Shown here one piece after another: positions 44,873-51,094 of a stretch of 51,094 bases of DNA. Under the pieces are notes generated by a model, which made no database searches, was not told the DNA's origin, and worked only from the letters and a program-made list of their open reading frames with translations. Each line of letters starts with the position of its first letter. Positions within the stretch are counted from its first letter, which is position 1. The stretch comes from a virus: positions 1-51,094 of the IMG/VR virus record IMGVR_UViG_3300009597_000017; one strand, written 5' to 3'. The translations under genes were made by a program, and so were the position numbers.

Positions 44873-45214
44873 TTGACTAAATCTCGTAGCGAACTTCGGC
44901 GGTATTGGCGAACACGAAATCGCGAGTATCGCCGAAGTCATCGCGAAGTTATTCGGAAACTGGAAGCTAAATGGTATGCCAATGCAAAAGCTGCGGCGTA
45001 CGTGCTCCTAGGCGGCCGATGTAAGTGGTGTGGATTCAGCGACGTTCGTGCATTGCAAATCGACCATAAAAAGGCGATTGGAGATGCAAAACGTCGACAG
45101 CAGAATGAGCGCGGTGTCGCATTATACCGCCGCATCCTGAAACGTCCAGAGTTGTATCAATTGCTCTGTGCCAACTGCAACTGGATTAAGCGCGTCGAGA
45201 ACGCGGAACACTAA
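44873..45214 (+). CDS. HNH homing-endonuclease-like protein (113 aa)
   Basis: CKWCGFSDVRALQIDHKKAIG (His-Asn-His type ββα-metal core, zinc Cys) and CANCNWIK second Cys pair. Free-standing HNH genes of this size insert between conserved phage genes, as here between capsid and decoration genes. TTG at 44873 is a weak start. It may be mobile. Confidence 0.75.
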   Translation: MTKSRSELRRYWRTRNREYRRSHREVIRKLEAKWYANAKAAAYVLLGGRCKWCGFSDVRALQIDHKKAIGDAKRRQQNERGVALYRRILKRPELYQLLCANCNWIKRVENAEH

Positions 45215-45228
45215 AAGGAACAACAACA

Positions 45229-45708
45229 ATGGCAGACACAATTTTCGGTCGCAATCTTCCTGAAGCGCGGCGCGTTTTGAACGCCGAGTTGGCCGCATTC
45301 CCGGTCAACACCACGTCGATTCAATACGTGCTCGTCCTTCCGGTCGGCGGCGGCAAATTCCGCGTTGAAGCGGTCTATTGGACGGCTTCGGCCGTTCTCA
45401 GCGACGCCGATGGCACTATGCTGATTAACGTCATCAACAGCGATTTGAGCGAAGGCGCCGACGACACACTCGTCGCCTCATTCAGCGTTGAAGGTGGCGT
45501 TGCGCACCGCGTGGCGGCGGCGACTCTGGCTGCCGAAACGTCGGAAAAGGAATTCACGCTCGAAGAAGGCGACAGCCTGCGCGTGACGTTCGTCAACAAC
45601 TCGGCGGCGATTGACACCAACGGCGCGATCAGCGTCTTTGTGGTCGGTTTCCCGCTGCCGTTGCCATATGACCCAACGAGCGGCGTCAAGTACGAGAGCG
45701 GTTACTAA
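45229..45708 (+). CDS. Head decoration-like protein (159 aa)
   Basis: Beta-sandwich-like protein (VLVLPVGGGKFRVEAVYW, SDADGTMLINVINSDL, EEGDSLRVTFVNNSAAI). Directly after the capsid and HNH genes, where decoration proteins are common. Acidic, no membrane segment. AAAGGA upstream of ATG at 45229. Function inferred. Confidence 0.65.
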   Translation: MADTIFGRNLPEARRVLNAELAAFPVNTTSIQYVLVLPVGGGKFRVEAVYWTASAVLSDADGTMLINVINSDLSEGADDTLVASFSVEGGVAHRVAAATLAAETSEKEFTLEEGDSLRVTFVNNSAAIDTNGAISVFVVGFPLPLPYDPTSGVKYESGY

Positions 45709-45805
45709 GACTGAGTTGCGCAGTTACGCAACAAATTGCTGGCTGACGTTGTTTTGGCGGATTCCCGTCTAAGCAAAGAGCGCCAGATCGACAAGGAATT
45801 TAAAC

Positions 45806-46030
45806 ATGGCAAAGGCCCATGATCGAGTCGTAGAACTCGTGTTCGTTGCCGACGATTCGGCAGAGACTGTTATTGTCTCGGCCGTAAACTACTACCGTGT
45901 GCGCGGCGACACCGCGTACCCGCTGAAGTTTACCCAATCGTCGCCGAATACGACAGGAACAGAACTCGCCCTAGGCGATTTGCTGCCGCCTCCGACGCAC
46001 ATCGCTTTGACGTTCACCGTCGTGGCGTAA
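45806..46030 (+). CDS. Hypothetical small virion protein (74 aa)
   Basis: Short beta protein (VVELVFVADDSAETVIVSAV). AAGGA lies upstream. Its stop overlaps the next start in TAATG. Function unknown; a small head protein is plausible. The preceding gap 45709-45805 contains a GTTGCG-CAGTTA-CGCAAC hairpin without a U-run. Confidence 0.6.
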   Translation: MAKAHDRVVELVFVADDSAETVIVSAVNYYRVRGDTAYPLKFTQSSPNTTGTELALGDLLPPPTHIALTFTVVA

Positions 46031-46587
46031 TGGTTCTTTACGGAGCCAATGGCTCGGTGGTGCGCTCTCAACGAGCGCGCCCCGAGCCTAATGCGGAGGC
46101 GGAAGAACGCGTTCGCACTATGCTCAAGAGCATGGACGAATTGCTCGACATTAAGTGGTTTCCCTACGCTGTATTCAACCAAAAATACAACGACTACGAA
46201 GGGCGTTATGCGCTGATTTGCAAATGGCCCCAAGGCGACAAACGCTGGTCGTTGTACCAAAGCGGTGAAATCGAAGACCCGTGCGACATGTTCGGTTGGT
46301 TTTGTGACGACATTCACGACGCCGACACAATGCCTGTCTCGCCAGATTCGATTGAGCGCAAAGTCTTAGAACTCCTCGGCAAGTGTGACTCAAACCGCAT
46401 TCCCCACAGCACGCGAATGAAGCAAGCGATGGAGAAAAACGCCGCTCTGCGCAAATCACGCAAGACGGAAATGGCTGACCAAGCCGGCGAGATCGCTCGC
46501 GACTTGCACTACATCAGCGGTCATGTCGAAGACGTGACGCTTAAACGAATCATGAAGGAAATCATTCAAGAGGCTCAGAACAAATGA
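46030..46587 (+). CDS. Hypothetical protein (185 aa)
   Basis: Helical N-terminus (EERVRTMLKSMDELLDIKW), then WFPYAVFNQKYNDYEGRYAL, typical of small phage head proteins; C-terminal helices (HVEDVTLKRIMKEIIQEAQ). Overlaps the next gene by 4 bases (ATGA). Family not certain. Confidence 0.6.
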   Translation: MVLYGANGSVVRSQRARPEPNAEAEERVRTMLKSMDELLDIKWFPYAVFNQKYNDYEGRYALICKWPQGDKRWSLYQSGEIEDPCDMFGWFCDDIHDADTMPVSPDSIERKVLELLGKCDSNRIPHSTRMKQAMEKNAALRKSRKTEMADQAGEIARDLHYISGHVEDVTLKRIMKEIIQEAQNK

Positions 46588-46928
46588 CTGCTCCAGTCCG
46601 AGAACTCGTACAACTGCCAAACAAGGATTTGTGGCGTGGACGTGCCCAAGACAGCGATTTGCCGCCGGTGCCAGTAATTGCAGCCGCCGACGTTGCCGTT
46701 GTAGCCAATCCCGTCGACAAGGCTATGGCAGCGATTCTCGCATTTTCTGCCGGCGCTCAAGAACTGAGTTGCGTTTGGTGTGGTCTTCAGGGTGACGAGG
46801 CGTTTATGCGCGCGCATTTGAAGAAAGACCATAAATCAGTGGTCGAGCCAGCGGCCGATGCCGCTGTCGCACTTGTTGACGCGCAGATTGCTCGCGACGA
46901 ATTGGCCGCGTTTCAAGCCAAGGAGTAA
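46584..46928 (+). CDS. Protein with a C2H2-like zinc finger (114 aa)
   Basis: CVWCGLQGDEAFMRAHLKKDH: Cys, Cys, His, His spaced like a single C2H2 finger (about residues 63-83), inside an Ala-rich helical protein. Linked by ATGA to the preceding gene. Could bind DNA or portal components; function unknown. Confidence 0.55.
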   Translation: MTAPVRELVQLPNKDLWRGRAQDSDLPPVPVIAAADVAVVANPVDKAMAAILAFSAGAQELSCVWCGLQGDEAFMRAHLKKDHKSVVEPAADAAVALVDAQIARDELAAFQAKE

Positions 46929-46949
46929 AGCCTCGACGGAGTTGACTAA

Positions 46950-47624
46950 ATGCTGACCAAAGCCCAAGCTCGCATGATGACGCGCGAGTGGCTTGACGAC
47001 CCGAATGCAAAACGCTGGTCGGACGCCCGAATCGACTTGGCCATTCAGTTGGCTCTCGACGATTTGTGGACCGACATGCTTGACATGCAATCGAGTTTGA
47101 CGAGTCAGCTTCATACATTTGTAACTTCAACACTGATCTCGCCGGGCTACATTGATTTGCGCCTAACCACAATGGGCGGTCAGCTTACTCAACGGTTCTA
47201 CCGAGTGCAACGCGTGACTGTCGGCGGGCGTGAATGTCACCCCGTCGACGCTCGCGACGTTTTGATCGAAAACAACGTGGCGATTGTCGGCAGCGACGCT
47301 GGCTACTACGTGCTCGGCGATCAACTCTGGCTATTCCCACTGTCGCGCACCGATCAGGTCGAGTTGCGTTACTCGTTTAAACCAACACCATTCACGGCAA
47401 TGACAGAAGGCATGTATATTCCATTCCCCGAAGGCAGTGATTCAGCGTATGTATTGCTGGCGGCTGCGACGACAATGGCCAAAGGCGGCGCTGAAGACAT
47501 TGGACAACTGATGCAACTCGCCCGAGAGTCTCGCGAACGTTGCATGGCGGCCATTCGCCGACAATACCACGGTGCCACCGTTATGTATGGCACAGATCGT
47601 GGCTCTGACTTTGGAGGCGCGTAA
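46950..47624 (+). CDS. Head-tail adaptor-like protein (224 aa)
   Basis: Four-helix start (ARMMTREWLDDPNAKRWSDARIDLAIQLALDDLWTD) followed by beta strands and a C-terminal helix (LLAAATTMAKGGAEDIGQLM), the pattern of podovirus gp4-like adaptor proteins that bind the portal. Length normal for the family. GTTTAAAC at 47375 codes Phe-Lys. Coupled to the spike gene. Confidence 0.68.
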   Translation: MLTKAQARMMTREWLDDPNAKRWSDARIDLAIQLALDDLWTDMLDMQSSLTSQLHTFVTSTLISPGYIDLRLTTMGGQLTQRFYRVQRVTVGGRECHPVDARDVLIENNVAIVGSDAGYYVLGDQLWLFPLSRTDQVELRYSFKPTPFTAMTEGMYIPFPEGSDSAYVLLAAATTMAKGGAEDIGQLMQLARESRERCMAAIRRQYHGATVMYGTDRGSDFGGA

Positions 47625-49288
47625 TGGCTATTCCTAGCGTAGGCTCTGGCGTTCCAGTCGGCGGTGGCGTGCGTCTTGACGCTGGCATTGGCTCGCCCGA
47701 AGGCGTTGTTGCAGCAAGTGTCGGGTCGATTTGGATTCAAATTGACGGAGCTAACGGCCTAATTGTTTGGCAAAAGTCTTCAGGCTCTGGCAGTACTGGT
47801 TGGACTTTCATTAACGCCGGCACGACGAGTACATTCAATGCTGCTGCGTTCTTGGGCGCGACTAAGGAAGCAAAGATCACGGTAGGATTCGCCGCCGCGG
47901 CGGCAGCCGGCGCCAAATACCTGTTCATCCCACAAAGCATGCTGCCGTATAACGCGGCGAACGTCACGTACAATACTGCCGTTCGCCCAATCCGTGAAGG
48001 CAGCGACCCGTCCGAATTCGACGTTGAAGCCTATGGCGCCGGAGACAACTCAACCGCCGCGACAGCCGCTTCTAACACCCTCGCGATTCAAGCAGCGATT
48101 GACGCGCAGAATGTCAAAAAAGTCGGTTGGGTTCGGCTCATCGGCGCGTACAACTACGCCAACACTCTGAGCTACTACGCGCATACGTGTATTCGCGGAG
48201 GCGGCACTGCGCCAGATGGCGTCGGTGGCAGCGGATTGCTTCAAATGAGCGGCGCGGTTCCAATGATGTTGCCCGCCGTCAACCGTGCAAATGGAATGGT
48301 GTTCGAGGATTTTTACCTCTACGGCGGCGGCAACGCTTCAAACACCGGCGGTCTTGATCTAACCGGCGCGCACGACTTCCACATGACGCGCATTGCGGTG
48401 AGTAGTTGCAAAGTCTACAACATTCGCTGCCTTGGCGGAACGACAGGTGGTGACTCTGGCTTCGGCAACTTTACTGAAGTCGAGAACATCAATGCCGTAG
48501 ATGACTACTGGCTAATCGGAAGCTCGGCAAACGATCAGCCAGATCAGCTTAACTTCTCCAAGTGTCGCACAATCGGCAATACTGCGGCCGGTGCATGGAT
48601 TCACTATAGCTGCACAGGGGCTAAAGCTGGTCCCGGCACAAATTCGTGGCGCGGTTGCAGCTTTGAAGGCGCTCCGTTCCGAGCTATCCTTGTCGACGCG
48701 GCTGGTGCCGGCATTAACTGGTTCTTCGGTTGCCGTTGGGAAACGACGACAACACCGGGATTGACGTTCATCCTCTACGGTTTTGGTGTCCAACCTTTCG
48801 GCATGTTCGTCGGCAACACCTATGCTGTAAATGGTGGAACGTTGACATGGACGGACAACGGGCCGAATTGGCGCACTGCTCGAATCGGTGAAAACGTTCC
48901 GGCGACATTGATTAGCGGACAGATGCTATACCGTTTTGAAGCTATTCAAGACGGACAATACGCACTTGTCTCTGGCGTAACGCCGGCGATTGACACGACG
49001 AAAGGCAACTACTACACACTGGCGATTCTCACGAACATTGCCGTTGTGATCGCTGTCCCACTTAACCCGCCATCGGCAGGGTATAGCCAAGAGATCACAA
49101 TTGCAATTCGCAACTCAAGCGGCGGCGCATTGGCGACAGCGCCAACGTTTAACGGCGGTGCGAATGGATTCAAATTCTCTGCCGTGACAAATCCAGCAAA
49201 CGGAACTCAGGTCTTGTACAAATTCCGTTGGGACTCGGTTCAATCCTTTTGGTACGAAGTCGGTACGCATTTGGCTGCAGGCATCTAA
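47624..49288 (+). CDS. Tail spike-like beta-helix protein (554 aa)
   Basis: N-terminal virion-binding region (about 1-120), then EFDVEAYGAGDNSTAATAAS, the entry of a right-handed parallel beta-helix of pectate-lyase type (about 130-420; repeated GG and short strand pattern), then a smaller C-terminal domain. Spikes of this kind bind and often cut cell-surface polysaccharide. No catalytic residues can be named from sequence. Shares the DFDVEAYGA motif with the next spike. Confidence 0.75.
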   Translation: MAIPSVGSGVPVGGGVRLDAGIGSPEGVVAASVGSIWIQIDGANGLIVWQKSSGSGSTGWTFINAGTTSTFNAAAFLGATKEAKITVGFAAAAAAGAKYLFIPQSMLPYNAANVTYNTAVRPIREGSDPSEFDVEAYGAGDNSTAATAASNTLAIQAAIDAQNVKKVGWVRLIGAYNYANTLSYYAHTCIRGGGTAPDGVGGSGLLQMSGAVPMMLPAVNRANGMVFEDFYLYGGGNASNTGGLDLTGAHDFHMTRIAVSSCKVYNIRCLGGTTGGDSGFGNFTEVENINAVDDYWLIGSSANDQPDQLNFSKCRTIGNTAAGAWIHYSCTGAKAGPGTNSWRGCSFEGAPFRAILVDAAGAGINWFFGCRWETTTTPGLTFILYGFGVQPFGMFVGNTYAVNGGTLTWTDNGPNWRTARIGENVPATLISGQMLYRFEAIQDGQYALVSGVTPAIDTTKGNYYTLAILTNIAVVIAVPLNPPSAGYSQEITIAIRNSSGGALATAPTFNGGANGFKFSAVTNPANGTQVLYKFRWDSVQSFWYEVGTHLAAGI

Positions 49289-49299
49289 GGAGTAGTACA

Positions 49300-49980
49300 A
49301 TGACAGACACCATTAAACTCTCAGGTTCGGGCGCACTCTCGGCCGACGTGCTGCGCACGTTGCTTGACGCAGGAGTAATCATGCCGGGGTATCCGCATAT
49401 CAGCACTGCAGCAATGGCTGCTGCAGGATATACTGACGGCGGCGGTGGAATCATTCCTTACTACCCCGGTTTGGTCGGAAGCGGGCAAAGCACATCGGCG
49501 CGACCAATCGACACGCTTTTTGCCCAACCGTTTATTGTGCAAAGTGCTGGCGTAATCGCGCAAATCGGCGGCACTGTCACAGTCGTGGCTGTTGGGTCGA
49601 CTGTGCGCTATGCCATCTATGCATCAGACCCGAGCAATGCGTATTACCCAACGACATTGCTGTTTGACTCGGGCGAAATCGACTCGGCTGGAGCCACAGG
49701 GTTTAAGAGCGCAAACTGCTCAGTGCCTGTTAAAGCCGGCCAACTGCTTTGGTTGGTATACCGTTGTGCAGTTCTGGCTCCAACGGTTATCACAATGTCA
49801 AACACGATTGGCGCCTCGAATACCGCGCTGCCTATTCTCGGCTACTTCCAAACAGCGACAGGTGCCGCTGCGTTTAACGGAATCACCAAAGCGTCGAGTG
49901 GTGCATTGCTCGCTACATTCCCTGCGGCTGCGCAATTGTCAAGCGGAGCAACCGTGCAAGTTATGGTGCGATACGCCTAA
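49300..49980 (+). CDS. Tail-fibre-like protein (226 aa)
   Basis: ATG at 49300 (MTDTIKLSGSGALSAD) with AAGGAG upstream; a longer frame starts inside the previous gene. Beta-rich with Gly/Ser-Thr repeats, and an N-terminal LSADVLRTLLDAGVIMPGYP motif. Between two spikes; likely part of the tail-tip complex. Confidence 0.62.
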   Translation: MTDTIKLSGSGALSADVLRTLLDAGVIMPGYPHISTAAMAAAGYTDGGGGIIPYYPGLVGSGQSTSARPIDTLFAQPFIVQSAGVIAQIGGTVTVVAVGSTVRYAIYASDPSNAYYPTTLLFDSGEIDSAGATGFKSANCSVPVKAGQLLWLVYRCAVLAPTVITMSNTIGASNTALPILGYFQTATGAAAFNGITKASSGALLATFPAAAQLSSGATVQVMVRYA

Positions 49981-51094
49981 ATGCCAATTCCCCAAGTCCC
50001 ATCGCCGCTGACTTCAATCTTGGCTGCTGGAACCTATGATTCAATGTGGTTCCCCGGCAACACGATTGAAGAACAGATTCAAAACGCCATCAACGCTGCT
50101 GCGGCTGATGGTGCGCCGCGCGTTTTGGTTCATTCGCCATATAGCGCCACTCTTATTTCGTTTAATGCCAATGTACAAATGGTGCGTGAAGGCGGCGATT
50201 GGAGCGACTTTGACGTAGAAGCATATGGCGCCACTGGCGACGCTGTGACGGTCGACGCTGTAGCGATTAAAGCGGCAATCACTGCTGCAACGCTGTTTGG
50301 TGGAGGCGATGTTACATTCCCATCGCCAACATACAATCTAGGAAATCGCTCAGGCGGTGAGACAATTTTCGACACTGGCAGTATTAGCAACATTCGATTT
50401 ATTGGTCCGACTACATTACTCGTCAATACGACCGACCAATCGGTCACGCAAATCTTTTATGTTGCTAACCCGCAAAACGTCGAATGGCGTAACATCTACT
50501 TCCGCGACACTGGCACAAGCCTGAGTGTAGATTGGAAGGGGTCAGACTGCATTCGTTGTTACGGCACCGGCGCGGTCGCGACATACAACGGAGTCCGAAT
50601 CATCGGTTGCCGTGCTGACAATGTCGTCAGCTTTGTAATCTTCGGCAACACGCTCGACACCGACGCTCGAATTCGGGACATTCGCGTCGAAGACTGCATT
50701 ATTCGCAATTCGTACTACGGCGTTGTCTGCCAAGAAAATGGTGATGGCCTCCGCGGAAATTGGCGCTGTGAGAATGTCCGGCGCGCATATTTCCCATACG
50801 GCGTGACGGACCACTCGGTTGAAATCTCAATCACGCACGACGGCGTAGCCCTTGGGGCGAATAGCGCTTGTCTTATTAAGCGCTACAAACGAGATACTAA
50901 GAATATCAGTGTCAAACTCCGTTTCTACGGCAGCGTAGTGCAATACGGGACAGGTATTACTCTTGAGCATCAGCCAATTGCAAATGCTCCGAGCACTATT
51001 GAAGACATTGACATCGACTTGCATATCAGCGAGAACATTGTCAACAACAACTCAATGGTCCCGTTCCGATTTCGGTCGTACACAGATGTCGGCG
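49981..51094 (+). CDS. Tail spike-like beta-helix protein, 3'-truncated
   Basis: ATG follows the previous stop directly (TAAATG). 371 residues are visible and the frame is open to the window edge. N-terminal about 70 residues bind the virion; SDFDVEAYGATGD starts a beta-helix with many IRVEDCIIRN-type rungs. Paralogous to the 554-aa spike by the shared motif. Receptor or polysaccharide-degrading function inferred. Confidence 0.75.
   Translation, partial: MPIPQVPSPLTSILAAGTYDSMWFPGNTIEEQIQNAINAAAADGAPRVLVHSPYSATLISFNANVQMVREGGDWSDFDVEAYGATGDAVTVDAVAIKAAITAATLFGGGDVTFPSPTYNLGNRSGGETIFDTGSISNIRFIGPTTLLVNTTDQSVTQIFYVANPQNVEWRNIYFRDTGTSLSVDWKGSDCIRCYGTGAVATYNGVRIIGCRADNVVSFVIFGNTLDTDARIRDIRVEDCIIRNSYYGVVCQENGDGLRGNWRCENVRRAYFPYGVTDHSVEISITHDGVALGANSACLIKRYKRDTKNISVKLRFYGSVVQYGTGITLEHQPIANAPSTIEDIDIDLHISENIVNNNSMVPFRFRSYTDVG

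Noticed and set aside
1741-47382. GTTTAAAC (PmeI) copies as cloning or adaptor artefacts
   Set aside because: They lie within intact coding frames and at varied contexts, without vector flanks and at irregular spacing.
1-51094. Integrated prophage or temperate lifestyle
   Set aside because: No integrase, excisionase, CI-like repressor, attachment repeat or host gene was found in the window. The missing part of the genome could change this.
1-51094. rRNA or insertion sequences
   Set aside because: No rRNA-like sequence and no transposase frame or terminal inverted repeats were seen.

Overview
The window is almost certainly a tailed double-stranded DNA phage. It carries a large terminase, a P22-type portal, a scaffold-like protein, an HK97-type major capsid protein, a head-tail adaptor, beta-helix tail spikes, a lysis cassette and phage replication and recombination genes. 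Spikes with no tape-measure protein suggest a short-tailed (podovirus-like) virion. GC content is moderate. There is no integrase, repressor, RNA polymerase or rRNA in view. An i-spanin-like gene, a phage-borne OmpA protein and a lipoprotein point to a host with an outer membrane. The short signal peptide ending LAAQ recalls Gemmatimonadota secreted proteins, but that host guess is weak.

Layout. (1) 1-6029, plus strand: end of a tail/internal-virion operon, cut by the window edge, with TAATG junctions. (2) 6001-12140, minus: a candidate CU-loop small RNA with its own promoter, spanin/holin-like/endolysin genes, then small virion and scaffold-like genes. (3) 12155-17613, minus: portal, terminase subunits and a dATP/dGTP pyrophosphohydrolase-like protein. 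(4) 17606-28000, minus: replication and recombination genes: metallophosphoesterase, RecA-fold ATPase, deoxyribosyltransferase-like protein, a UDG-DNA polymerase A fusion, an SPFH membrane protein, an SSB-like protein with its own promoter and terminator, a Sak4-like ATPase and a Cas4/RecB-like nuclease. (5) 28000-36175, minus: many small overlapping genes, including several of 41-59 codons, a PRTase, a SprT-like peptidase, zinc-ribbon proteins, and a 570-bp AT-rich gene-free region that may be an origin. (6) 36177-42336, minus: 32 recognisable tRNA genes whose anticodons cover all 20 amino acids, mixed with several tRNA-like or structured RNAs. An outer-membrane pair (OmpA family plus ice-binding-fold lipoprotein) lies inside the array. 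(7) 42379-43323, minus: zinc protein, metallopeptidase and ribbon-helix-helix regulator. (8) 43410 to the window end, plus: capsid operon into tail spikes. This strand continues off the right edge and probably joins region 1 on a circular or permuted map.

How it fits together: two rightward virion modules converge at about 6.0 kb with a long leftward block holding DNA packaging, scaffold, lysis, replication and tRNA genes. The capsid gene is therefore on the opposite strand and about 26 kb from portal, terminase and scaffold. Two signals stand out. The palindrome GTTTAAAC occurs 22 times by eye (less than one expected), often at gene boundaries and promoters. The tRNA region holds tRNAs with unusual elbows or C33, a candidate circularly permuted type II tRNA, and T-arm mimics elsewhere in the genome, one forming a terminator. 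All counts and structures were made by eye and need computational checking.
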